64,000 nt of DNA, taken from assembly GCA_038213375.1 (NCBI GenBank), contig JBBQTB010000002.1, positions 62,001 to 126,000 on the forward strand, written 5' to 3'. Positions 41,658 through 50,522 of the stretch are shown here, piece after piece (position 1 is the first letter of the stretch; each line of letters starts with the position of its first letter). The DNA comes from JAAUTT01 sp038213375 (GTDB lineage Bacteria > Bacteroidota > Bacteroidia > Bacteroidales > JAAUTT01). The notes below the pieces were generated by a model, which did no database searches, had not been told where the DNA came from, and saw nothing but the letters and a program-made list of their open reading frames with translations. Position numbers and translations under genes: made by a program.

Positions 41658-41868
41658 AAATGTTTAAATATCCTAAAAAGCTAAAATATCTAACGACTTG
41701 ATATTTATTTAGGGGGGGTGTTTAATTAGAAACATCATTTTATCCTGCAATTGAAGACAAATTAAGGGGGCATTTCTAAAAACTACAAATTATTACCTAA
41801 TGCACAACTAACCCATTTAGTAGTTTTGTTTATTACAATTATATGTTTAACCTTTAATTTTAATTATT

Positions 41869-42468
41869 ATGAAAACAGTTAAATTTTTTGCATCAGCATT
41901 ATTAATTAGTGGTTTGCTAGTGTCAACCGCTATTGCTTCTGAGGGCGACAAAGCCAAGTCTGAATTAAAAACATCGGAAAACTCCATTAGGGAGCAATTA
42001 TCAAGTGCTTTATCTGATGTCGCTTCATCTAACGAAGGAGTCGTATTTATTTATTTTACAGTTTCTTCCGAAAAAGGATTCGAAATTCTCAACGTGGCAG
42101 GTGAGAACAAAATCCTTAATGACAAGGTAAAAAGCTCCTTAAAAGGTGAATCTATCTCAACTCCATCTAATTTGAAAGGTAGCTATATGATTAAAGTTCT
42201 TTTTACCGACAATTATGCCGTAAACGCTCCGGTAAAAGCTACAGATGTTCTTAGAAGTGAAGTGGCTGATGCACTTTCTAAAATAAATGTTGATGAAAGT
42301 GCTTCGGTAAAATTGGTACTTTTTGTTAAGGACAACAATGTTTCAGTGAGTAAGGTAGAAGGCGCTAACAAAAGTTTGGCTTCATCAATCGAAAGCACTT
42401 TGAATGCGAGCAAAATTAGTGTTCCTGCGGAATTGGCCGGAAATTACGAAATAAAAGTTCAATTCTAA
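41869..42468 (+). CDS. secreted protein with two homologous repeats
   Basis: 199 residues, no recognised family. Signal peptide (about 1-23, ending TAIAS). Two copies of one domain follow, about 35-120 and 125-199. Each has a helix (IREQLSSALSDV; LRSEVADALSKI), a strand pair (VVFIYFTVSSEKGFEILNV; SVKLVLFVKDNNVSVSKV), a helix around VKSSLKG or IESTLNAS, and a closing strand in which Y-x-IKV is shared (SYMIKVLF; NYEIKVQF). This looks like an internal duplication. It is probably periplasmic. It may be under sigma-54 control (41643-41657). Confidence 0.75.
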   Translation: MKTVKFFASALLISGLLVSTAIASEGDKAKSELKTSENSIREQLSSALSDVASSNEGVVFIYFTVSSEKGFEILNVAGENKILNDKVKSSLKGESISTPSNLKGSYMIKVLFTDNYAVNAPVKATDVLRSEVADALSKINVDESASVKLVLFVKDNNVSVSKVEGANKSLASSIESTLNASKISVPAELAGNYEIKVQF

Positions 42469-42870
42469 TTAGATTTTTTAATGTTTTAAACTCGGACTAT
42501 ATGAAGTTTAATAATAAAAAAATCCACCTATTCAGCTTTTGCCCCAAAAAGGAAGGCTGGTTAGTGGGTTAATTTTTAAAGGAATTACTATTACTTATAA
42601 AGTACCTGTTTAACATTGGATTATCGTTGTATCCATAAAACAAATTTCTGAAAATCAACTGCGGTTTCTGCTAAAAGTAGAAGCCTTTTTTATTTTATAG
42701 CGATACACTATTTGAGGTGTCGAAAAAACAGTTTTGGAACTCAATAAATTGATTATTAACTATATTAAGGTTTTTCTGTTGTAGTGTCGGATTATTGCGC
42801 TATTTTAGTGCGAGGTACTATTTTGAATCTGAGGTCTTAATTGAGCTTGAAAAAATACAACTAGAAAACT
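42469..42870. other. intergenic region without a supported gene
   Basis: 402 bases. It holds one hairpin terminator (42663-42691), 195 bp after the preceding stop. The rest shows no convincing frame: a minus- or plus-strand reading near 42795 overlaps the antiporter gene out of frame and is not like any family I know. A TGTCG sequence occurs near 42719 and 42785, without the pairing expected of insertion-sequence ends. Confidence 0.5.
42663..42691 (+). terminator. hairpin terminator with G-U pairs
   Basis: GGTTTCTGCT (42663-42672), loop AAA, AGTAGAAGCC (42676-42685), then six Ts. Two pairs are G-U on the plus strand, so it functions there. It lies 195 bp after the stop of the two-repeat protein, implying a long 3' untranslated region or an unrecognised small RNA. 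Confidence 0.7.
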
Positions 42871-44883
42871 ATGATGCTGTCGATTACACCTCTTACAAAC
42901 CCAGTACAAATTTTCACCCTTATTATAAGTATTATTTTGGTTGTGCCATTCATTTCGAGAAGAATAAATGTACCACCAATATTCGGACTTATACTTGCCG
43001 GGATGATTATTGGACCAAATGGAACTGGTTTGTTATTGAATGATCAGGGTATTAGCCTGTTTTCTGCAGTCGGCTTGTTGTATATTATGTTTTTGGCTGG
43101 ACTGGAAATCAACATGAGTAGCTTTCTTCAAAACAAAAACAAGAGTTTATTTTTTGGTGCAGCAACCTTCTTTATCCCCTTGTTGATCGGCTTTTTTATT
43201 CTACGGTATCTTCTAAACTTCTCGTTTTTACCTGCATTACTTATTTCGAGTATGTTTTCTACACATACATTATTATCATACCCTATTGCAAGTCGTTTGA
43301 ATATTACCCGGCGCGAATCAGTAGTGATCACAATTGGAGGAACCATTATTACTGATACCGCTGTGCTCATTCTCCTTACAGTTATTACAACCGCCTATCA
43401 GGGGAAGCTTAACGGATTATTTTGGCTTCAGTTGATTTCACTTTTAATCCTGTTTGTATTTATTGTGCTTTGGGGTCTTCCTAAAATTGCTCGTTGGTAT
43501 TTTAACACCATTCAAAGTGACAGTACTCAAAAATATGTATTTGTACTTGTAGCTTTGTTTTTGTCGGCCATGCTTGCAAAATTAGCAGGGATTGAGCCAA
43601 TTGTTGGGGCATTTCTGTCTGGTTTAGCACTTAATCGTGTAATCCCACTACATTCTCCTTTAATGAATCGCACTGTTTTTATCGGTAATGCCATATTTAT
43701 ACCATTTTTCCTAATAAGTGTAGGAATGCTGGTAGATTTGAAAATACTCTTTTCTGGATTCGAAACTATTTTTTTTGCTGCTATATTGATCGTTATTGCA
43801 ATAGCGGGGAAATATTTTGCAGCATTAATTACGCAACTTGTATTTAGATATTCCCGGGCTGACCGAAACCTTATATTCGGACTTAGTAGTTCTCATGCCG
43901 CTGCCACTGTTGCTGTAATCCTGCTTGGATTTAAACTTGGGATTCTTGATGAAAAGGTTTTGAATGGAACGATTCTTTTAATTCTGGTAACATCAATGGT
44001 AAGTTCATTTGCCACGGAAAAAGCGGGACGAATTGTGGCAATTGAAGAATCTGATCCTACTGATGATCTGAGTCAGGGAGCCGAAAAGATTTTAGTTCCT
44101 GTAGCAAATCCGGAAACTTTTCGAAAACTGATCGACGTGGCTATGCTCACACGCCTTCCAAATTCAGATGCGATTATTTATCCGTTGTCAATTGTAAATG
44201 ATGATGAAGATGCTCAGCAAACTGTGTTGAATCATAAAAAGATTATGGAACAACTTACATCGCATGCCGCTGGCTCCGATACTACTGTAACCCCAATAAC
44301 ACGAGTAGATATTAACATCCCAACTGGCATTTCGCGCACGGTGAAGGAGTTACAAATAACTAATATTGTCATGGGATGGAGCGGACGGTCATCTACAGCC
44401 AATTACTTCTTTGGAAATATCATAGATAATTTGCTCGAAAATATTCAGCAAATGGTTATGGTGGTTCGTGTTAACGACTCCATTTCGCGTTTACGAAATA
44501 TTTTTGTACTTGTTCCAAACAATGCCGATAAGGAAATTGGTTTTTCATCGTGGATAAATTCATTGATTGGAATTTCGAAAAATACAAACGGAAAGGTTGT
44601 GTTTTTATCAAACTCATCTACAACGGAAATTTTACGCAAACGATTAAAGGAGTACAAATTTTTTAATGACGATAGCTTTATAGATTTTGACTATTATCCT
44701 AATGTTGACAATATACCTTTCGAAGCAGATAATAAGGATTTGCTTATAGCCATTGCTGCTCGTCCATCCACGCTTTCCTATAATCGCCGTCAGTTAATTA
44801 TCCCTAAAATCATGTCTCAACTGGACCAGAATCGGAGTTTTATCATTATTTATCCTGAACAAGTCGAGATACCTTATAATTAG
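42871..44883 (+). CDS. Kef/CPA2-type cation:proton antiporter with USP-like C-terminus
   Basis: 670 residues. About 12 hydrophobic helices (1-390) form a sodium/hydrogen-exchanger domain (PPIFGLILAGMIIGPNG in an early helix; LAGIEPIVGAFLSGLALN later), followed by a soluble region (about 405-670) with two universal-stress-protein-like halves (KILVPVANPETF; LRNIFVLVPNNAD). No TrkA-N domain. It should exchange potassium or sodium for protons in the inner membrane. The stop overlaps that of the convergent permease gene by 4 bp. Confidence 0.87.
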   Translation: MMLSITPLTNPVQIFTLIISIILVVPFISRRINVPPIFGLILAGMIIGPNGTGLLLNDQGISLFSAVGLLYIMFLAGLEINMSSFLQNKNKSLFFGAATFFIPLLIGFFILRYLLNFSFLPALLISSMFSTHTLLSYPIASRLNITRRESVVITIGGTIITDTAVLILLTVITTAYQGKLNGLFWLQLISLLILFVFIVLWGLPKIARWYFNTIQSDSTQKYVFVLVALFLSAMLAKLAGIEPIVGAFLSGLALNRVIPLHSPLMNRTVFIGNAIFIPFFLISVGMLVDLKILFSGFETIFFAAILIVIAIAGKYFAALITQLVFRYSRADRNLIFGLSSSHAAATVAVILLGFKLGILDEKVLNGTILLILVTSMVSSFATEKAGRIVAIEESDPTDDLSQGAEKILVPVANPETFRKLIDVAMLTRLPNSDAIIYPLSIVNDDEDAQQTVLNHKKIMEQLTSHAAGSDTTVTPITRVDINIPTGISRTVKELQITNIVMGWSGRSSTANYFFGNIIDNLLENIQQMVMVVRVNDSISRLRNIFVLVPNNADKEIGFSSWINSLIGISKNTNGKVVFLSNSSTTEILRKRLKEYKFFNDDSFIDFDYYPNVDNIPFEADNKDLLIAIAARPSTLSYNRRQLIIPKIMSQLDQNRSFIIIYPEQVEIPYN

Positions 44884-46124
44884 AAGTGTGTATTTATTGC
44901 TTCAACCGGATTTAATCGGGAAGCTGACCACGCGGGAGCAAACCCGGAAATGATACCAATAATGCCCGAAACAAGCAAGCCTAAACTTATATTACCCATT
45001 GTTAACGAGATAGAAAAGTCGGTATTAGATACAATCAGCGTTCCGGCAAACACAAGCAAAAGTCCGATTAAACCTCCTGTGAGTGAAAGAATTACCGATT
45101 CGAAAAGAAATTGAACAAGAATTACATAGTTCTTGGCTCCAACCGCCTTCTGAATTCCAATAATATTCGTTCGTTCTTTTACTGAAACAAACATGATATT
45201 CGCTATTCCAAAACCGCCTACCAGTATTGAAAAACCTCCAATGATCCATCCGGCAATATTAAGAGCTGCAAAAAAACTGTCAAAAACTTTAGTTATAACA
45301 CTGGCTTGATTTAGAGCAAAATTATCTTTTTCTAATGGTTTTACTCTCCGTATCGAACGCATCAAAAGTTTCAATTCGTCCTGCAAATCGATGGCCTTTA
45401 TTCCGTCTTTCGCTTTAACCCAAATGGCAGGATGTATATTGTTAAGATCAAAAAGTCTCCTTCCAAAATTCATAGGAATAAATAGTTGTTCATCAATACT
45501 TCGTTCCCCAAACGCACCCTTTCCAGCTTTTTTGGCAATACCAACCACCTGAAGTCTGAAACCCATCAGTTTTAGTTCTCTTCCAATTGGATTTTGATTT
45601 TCAAATAATTTTTTCGCTATTTCAGATCCAATTACACAGCAATTTCTTCCAAATTCCGATTCCGATTGTGTAAAAAATCGGCCATAATCTATATCAAATG
45701 GTTTAATGGAATAATACTCTTCACTTACTAATAAAATGGAAGTGCTTTCGGCATAATTGTTTCCTTGTTTAACTGTTTTATCGGTTTGTGCATAATAGCA
45801 AACACCGTCTGCTAATTTAGCGCGCTGTTTTATTTCCTTGTATTCGCTTATCTTAGGTTCAGGCCGTTTCATATATTCCCACCATGGGTAATCAGCGTCA
45901 AACCCCCAAGGCCATTTTTGAATATAGATAACATCGTTGCCTAACGTTGATATACTTTTACGAACATTCGATTCAAGAGAATCAACGATGGTGAAAACTG
46001 AAATAATGGCAAAAATCCCAATGGTTATGCCTAATAATGTTAAAAATGTTCTTAATTTATTAACTATTACAGAGCTATACGCAAAAATAAAACTTTCCTT
46101 TATCAGACGAATAAGTAATACCAC
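44880..46124 (-). CDS. MacB-like ABC transporter permease
   Basis: 414 residues, the FtsX/MacB permease fold. TM1 about 20-45 (LRTFLTLLGITIGIFAI), a large periplasmic MacB-type domain, and three C-terminal helices (about 285-310, 335-365 and 378-400) with ERTNIIGIQKAVGAKN. The start is a GTG at 46124: an in-frame TAA lies just upstream, and no ATG precedes the conserved NKLRTFL. It needs an ATPase partner, which is not in the window; the nearest upstream gene is purH, divergent. Substrate unknown. Confidence 0.88.
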   Translation of the reverse strand: MVLLIRLIKESFIFAYSSVIVNKLRTFLTLLGITIGIFAIISVFTIVDSLESNVRKSISTLGNDVIYIQKWPWGFDADYPWWEYMKRPEPKISEYKEIKQRAKLADGVCYYAQTDKTVKQGNNYAESTSILLVSEEYYSIKPFDIDYGRFFTQSESEFGRNCCVIGSEIAKKLFENQNPIGRELKLMGFRLQVVGIAKKAGKGAFGERSIDEQLFIPMNFGRRLFDLNNIHPAIWVKAKDGIKAIDLQDELKLLMRSIRRVKPLEKDNFALNQASVITKVFDSFFAALNIAGWIIGGFSILVGGFGIANIMFVSVKERTNIIGIQKAVGAKNYVILVQFLFESVILSLTGGLIGLLLVFAGTLIVSNTDFSISLTMGNISLGLLVSGIIGIISGFAPAWSASRLNPVEAINTHF

Positions 46125-46326
46125 ATTAAATTTTTATTTGAATTATTTTAAATCTACAGTAATTAAAACGGCTTTTATTTATATTTTTGAAGTCAACATA
46201 ATCGCAAAACCACCATTAGTCATTTTTACAGCAACGATATTATTGGCTGTTTTTTATTATTAAAAACTATTATTCGCTTTATAAGCTTTTACAAGCTAAA
46301 AGTAACTATTTTTACAGACTTTTTAA

Positions 46327-46334
46327 TAACTTTG
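46327..46334 (+). promoter_or_regulatory. -7 box of purH
   Basis: TAACTTTG, an exact TAnnTTTG, 23 bp before the purH ATG. No clear -33. Confidence 0.5.
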
Positions 46335-46357
46335 TGTTAAAATTCAAGATATTGTAA

Positions 46358-47884
46358 ATGAGTGATTTGAAAAAAATATCCTCTGCATTGATTTCCGTAT
46401 ATCATAAGGATAATTTGGAAGAGATTGTAAGAAAACTAAATTCATTGAATGTTATCTTATACTCTACCGGGGGGACGAAGGATTATATTGAAAGTTTAGG
46501 AATAAAAGTTACTGCTGTCGAAGATATTACTTCATACCCATCAATATTTGGTGGAAGAGTAAAAACGTTGCATCCAAAAATATTTGGCGGAATATTATTT
46601 CGTCGCGACAATAAAACCGATCTTCAGGAATCGGAACAGTATCAGATTCCTCCTATTGATTTGGTTATTGTGGATTTATACCCTTTTGAAGAAACAGTTT
46701 CATCAGGAGCAGATGAAGTCGCAGTGATTGAAAAAATTGATATTGGTGGAATTTCTCTTATTCGGGCAGCTGCAAAAAATTTCAAAGATGTTCTCATTGT
46801 TGCATCAAAAAATGAATATTTATCACTTCTAAGGCTTTTGGAAGAAAAAAACGGAGCCTCAGCCACAGAGGATAGAAAAATGTTTGCAGGAGCAGCATTT
46901 AACGTGTCATCTAGTTATGATACGGCTATTTTTAATTATTTTAACAGAGCCATAAAAATTCCCGCTTTCAAACTAAGTCTTATAAATGGCACTTCCCTTC
47001 GTTATGGCGAAAATCCTCATCAGAAAGGAAGCTTTTATGGCGATTTTGACAAGATGTTCGAACAATTGCACGGCAAAGAAATTTCATATAACAATTTGCT
47101 TGATATAGATGCGGCAGTTAATCTGATTAATGAGTTTTCTGAAACAACATTTGCCGTCATTAAACATAATAATGCATGTGGAATAGCCTCACGCGAAAAA
47201 TTAGCTGATGCCTGGAAAGATGCATTGGCTGGAGATCCTGTTTCGGCTTTCGGAGGTGTTTTGATAACCAATCGAACCATCGATGAGGAAACTGCATCGG
47301 AAATTAACCAACTATTCTTCGATTTGATTATTGCTCCGGGATATGATGAAAAAGCTCTGGGAATATTGAAATCGCGTAAAAACAGAACAATTCTTATCCT
47401 TAAAACGGTTGTTTTACCCTCCGTAAATTACAGATCATTGCTTAATGGGGCTGTGGTTCAGGATAAGGATTTGTGCATAGAAACTGCTGACGATTTGCAG
47501 AAAGTTACCCGAACTGGACCCTCTGAATCGGAAACTACTGATTTGATTTTTGCTAATAAAATTGTAAAACACACAAAATCAAATGCTATTGTTTTAGCAA
47601 AAGACAAACAACTTTGTGCAAGCGGTGTTGGTCAAACATCGAGAGTAGATGCTCTAAAACAAGCTATTGCAAAAGCAGAAACGTTCGGTTTTGATTTAAA
47701 AGACGCAGTAATGGCGAGTGATGCATATTTTCCATTCTCAGATTGCGTTGAGTTAGCTCATAATGCTGGAATTAATGCAGTTGTGCAACCAGGAGGATCC
47801 GTGCGTGACAATGATTCGATAGAATACTGTAATCAGCATCAAATCTCTATGGTATTCACAGGAATAAGACATTTCAAGCACTAA
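46358..47884 (+). CDS. purH: bifunctional AICAR transformylase / IMP cyclohydrolase
   Basis: 508 residues, the last two steps of IMP synthesis. The N-terminal MGS-type cyclohydrolase domain (about 1-150; LYSTGGTKDYIESLGI, TLHPKIFGGILFRRD) is followed by the formyl-transferase domain with the catalytic K269-H270 in VIKHNNACGIA and the C-terminal VQPGGSVRDNDSI. Full length (about 505-525 in relatives). It lies 173 bp upstream of mreB; purH next to mreB is common in this phylum. Confidence 0.97.
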   Translation: MSDLKKISSALISVYHKDNLEEIVRKLNSLNVILYSTGGTKDYIESLGIKVTAVEDITSYPSIFGGRVKTLHPKIFGGILFRRDNKTDLQESEQYQIPPIDLVIVDLYPFEETVSSGADEVAVIEKIDIGGISLIRAAAKNFKDVLIVASKNEYLSLLRLLEEKNGASATEDRKMFAGAAFNVSSSYDTAIFNYFNRAIKIPAFKLSLINGTSLRYGENPHQKGSFYGDFDKMFEQLHGKEISYNNLLDIDAAVNLINEFSETTFAVIKHNNACGIASREKLADAWKDALAGDPVSAFGGVLITNRTIDEETASEINQLFFDLIIAPGYDEKALGILKSRKNRTILILKTVVLPSVNYRSLLNGAVVQDKDLCIETADDLQKVTRTGPSESETTDLIFANKIVKHTKSNAIVLAKDKQLCASGVGQTSRVDALKQAIAKAETFGFDLKDAVMASDAYFPFSDCVELAHNAGINAVVQPGGSVRDNDSIEYCNQHQISMVFTGIRHFKH

Positions 47885-48057
47885 AAACCCTTGCTCGTTG
47901 GATTTTTTATTGAGCTATTTAAAAAATTGTGATAAATTGATATACATAGATATAAAGAAAAACTAAACACCCGATTGTTATTTTCAACTCATTAATTATA
48001 AAAAGTTGTTAAAATATTTCGAAGTATTGAGAAGTAAAAAATAAAAAAAGTAAACAC

Positions 48058-49080
48058 ATGGGTCTCTTTTCATTCTTAACGCAGGAAATTGCCATCGATC
48101 TTGGAACGGCAAATACCATTATCATTCATAATGACAAGGTTGTTGTTGACGAACCATCGATTGTGGCCATTGATCATACAACCGGAAAACTAATTGCAAT
48201 TGGTGAGCGAGCTCGTCAGATGCATGGGAAAACACACGAAAATATTCGTACTATTCGTCCATTAAGAGATGGTGTGATTGCCGATTTTCATGCTGCAGAG
48301 TTGATGATACGCGGAATGATTAAAATGATTAAAACCAAAAACAACTGGATCACTCCTTCGCTAAGAATGGTTGTTTGTATTCCTTCAGGTAGCACGGAGG
48401 TTGAAGTTCGTGCCGTTAGAGACTCCGCTGAGCATGCAGGCGGTCGCGATGTTTATATGATTTATGAACCGATGGCAGCTGCAATTGGTATTGGACTGGA
48501 TGTTGAAGCTCCCGAAGGCAGTATGGTTGTTGATATTGGCGGAGGTACTTCAGAAATTGCAGTAATTGCCCTTGGAGGTATCGTTTGCAATAAATCCATT
48601 CGTATAGCCGGGGACGGATTCACGGCTGACATACAGGCATACATGCGTCACCAGCATAATATTAAAGTGGGGGAACGAACTGCTGAAGAGATAAAAATAC
48701 AGGTTGGTTCTGCCTTATCTGATTTAGAAAATCCACCTGACGACTACATTGTTCGTGGCCCAAACCTTATGACGGCTTTACCCATTGAAGTTCCGGTATC
48801 TTATCAGGAAATTTCTCATTGCCTTGACAAATCCATTTCAAAGATTGAGACTGCCATACTTGGAGTTTTAGAACAAACACCTCCGGAGTTATATGCTGAT
48901 ATCGTACAAAAAGGTATTTATCTTGCTGGTGGAGGCGCTCTTCTTCGAGGATTGGATAAACGATTAACTGACAAAATCAATATACCATTCCGTGTTGCCG
49001 AAGATCCGTTAAGAGCTGTTGCACGTGGCACCGGAATAGCCCTTAAAAATGTTGATCGTTTTTCATTCTTAATGCGTTAA
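48058..49080 (+). CDS. mreB: rod-shape-determining protein MreB
   Basis: 340 residues, the bacterial actin homologue that guides elongation-type peptidoglycan synthesis beneath the inner membrane. Phosphate-1 loop IDLGTANT (residues 11-18), phosphate-2 VVDIGGGTSEIAVI and the adenosine motif GGGALLRGLDKRL are all present. First of a mreB-mreC-mreD-mrdA-rodA set; 114 bp separate it from mreC, so it may also have a separate transcript. Confidence 0.97.
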   Translation: MGLFSFLTQEIAIDLGTANTIIIHNDKVVVDEPSIVAIDHTTGKLIAIGERARQMHGKTHENIRTIRPLRDGVIADFHAAELMIRGMIKMIKTKNNWITPSLRMVVCIPSGSTEVEVRAVRDSAEHAGGRDVYMIYEPMAAAIGIGLDVEAPEGSMVVDIGGGTSEIAVIALGGIVCNKSIRIAGDGFTADIQAYMRHQHNIKVGERTAEEIKIQVGSALSDLENPPDDYIVRGPNLMTALPIEVPVSYQEISHCLDKSISKIETAILGVLEQTPPELYADIVQKGIYLAGGGALLRGLDKRLTDKINIPFRVAEDPLRAVARGTGIALKNVDRFSFLMR

Positions 49081-49194
49081 CATTTTAATTGATTGAAATT
49101 TGTGTTTGCTGGTTGGCAGCATATTGATTGTAATATAAAACCAAATACCAAACATTGGAAATCATCAATTAATAATTCTAACTCTTTGTATTAG

Positions 49195-50022
49195 ATGCGG
49201 AATCTTTTAAAAATTCTTTACGCATATTATTTTCTGATCCTATTTATTGTCCTTGAGAGCCTCTCTTTTATTTTAATTTTAGAGAACAATCAATTTCAAA
49301 GAGCGAAATTTATTCAATTTGCTCAGGGTGTTTCAGGCAATCTTTACGGAAATATAGATAATTTCAAAGCATATCTCTCATTAAAAGAGGCAAATAAAGT
49401 ACTAGCTATCGAAAATGTTAATTTGCGTAACAAACTTGAGGCTATTCATAAAGTTGAAAAGGAAAAGAAGGATACTTTGATTGACAAATACTATAAACAA
49501 CGTTATACCTATATGTCAGCTAGAGTAATTAACAATTCGGTTAGTAAACAGTATAATTTTATTACGCTAAATAAGGGATCCAGAGATGGAGTTATTCAGG
49601 ACATGGCGGTTATCTCTCCCTCCGGCATTGTTGGTGTTGTTGAAGGTGTTTCGGAAAATTACGCTACCGTTTTGGCAGTGCTTAACCGGAATTTTAAGGT
49701 GAGCGCTAAAATTAAAAAAAATAATTATTTTGGGACTCTTTCCTGGAATGGGCTGAATTCTGAAATTTGCATATTAAGCGACATTCCGCACCATGTTAAA
49801 ATAGCTAAGGGCGATACAATAATAACCTCAGGCTTTTCCAATATGTTTCCGGAAGGAATACAAATTGGTGTTATTGATGATTTTGATCTGAAAGAGGGTA
49901 ATTTCTACACCATCAAAGTAAAGCTATCGAACGATTTTAGAAATTTGAATTTTGTTACTTTGATAGACAATTTGATGAAGAAGGACCAATTTGAATTAGA
50001 GAAAAAAGCAGCGCATGATTAG
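49195..50022 (+). CDS. mreC: rod-shape-determining protein MreC
   Basis: 275 residues. One N-terminal membrane helix (about 10-28), a periplasmic coiled coil (about 60-100; KEANKVLAIENVNLRNKLEAI) and a double beta-barrel domain (about 105-255; SPSGIVGVVEG, SGFSNMFPEGIQIG). MreC links the MreB filaments with PBP2 and RodA. Its end overlaps mreD by 8 bp. Confidence 0.93.
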   Translation: MRNLLKILYAYYFLILFIVLESLSFILILENNQFQRAKFIQFAQGVSGNLYGNIDNFKAYLSLKEANKVLAIENVNLRNKLEAIHKVEKEKKDTLIDKYYKQRYTYMSARVINNSVSKQYNFITLNKGSRDGVIQDMAVISPSGIVGVVEGVSENYATVLAVLNRNFKVSAKIKKNNYFGTLSWNGLNSEICILSDIPHHVKIAKGDTIITSGFSNMFPEGIQIGVIDDFDLKEGNFYTIKVKLSNDFRNLNFVTLIDNLMKKDQFELEKKAAHD

Positions 50023-50521
50023 AGGAGTTTACCAGAACATTTTCAATTTTGTTGGATTGGTGATTTTACAAGTGCTAATCCTTAATAATATTGAGCTTAA
50101 CGGATTTATTAATCCTTACTTTTATATTTTGTTTATTTTGCTTTTACCTTTTGAAACACCAAAATGGTTGTTATTACTTTCGTCATTCGCCCTTGGATTA
50201 TCAATCGACTTATTTTCACACACATTGGGAATGCATGCTTTTGCCTGTGTTTTTGTGGCATATTTGCGACCATATTTGTTAAAAGTTATTTCACCCCGTG
50301 AAGGTTATGATGCCGGAACAGCTCCTACAGTAAAGTATTTCGGACTCAATTGGTTTATGAAATATGCTGTAATTATTGTGTTTGCCCATCATTTTACCTT
50401 ATTTTTTATTGAGACATTTAAATTTCATCAGTTTTTTGCTACTTTGTTTAGGGTAATTCTTAGTTCAATTTTCACATTGATAATTATCTATTTAAGTCAA
50501 CTTTTAATGGTAAAACGGTAG
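50015..50521 (+). CDS. mreD: rod-shape-determining protein MreD
   Basis: 168 residues, four to five hydrophobic helices, no soluble domain. Family similarity is mostly by topology, plus PFETPKWLLLLSSFALGLSIDLF near residues 45-70, and position between mreC and the PBP2 gene. It is thought to assist MreC and PBP2. It overlaps mreC by 8 bp and ends 1 bp before mrdA, so translation is coupled. Confidence 0.85.
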   Translation: MIRGVYQNIFNFVGLVILQVLILNNIELNGFINPYFYILFILLLPFETPKWLLLLSSFALGLSIDLFSHTLGMHAFACVFVAYLRPYLLKVISPREGYDAGTAPTVKYFGLNWFMKYAVIIVFAHHFTLFFIETFKFHQFFATLFRVILSSIFTLIIIYLSQLLMVKR

Positions 50522-50522
50522 T

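Noticed and set aside
42715..42792. Possible insertion-sequence ends around two TGTCG sequences
   Set aside because: The two copies are direct rather than inverted, the flanks do not match, and no transposase fragment lies between.
42795..43043. An 82-codon frame before and inside the antiporter gene
   Set aside because: Most of it overlaps the antiporter in another frame; its sequence resembles no family and it lacks a signal or motif.
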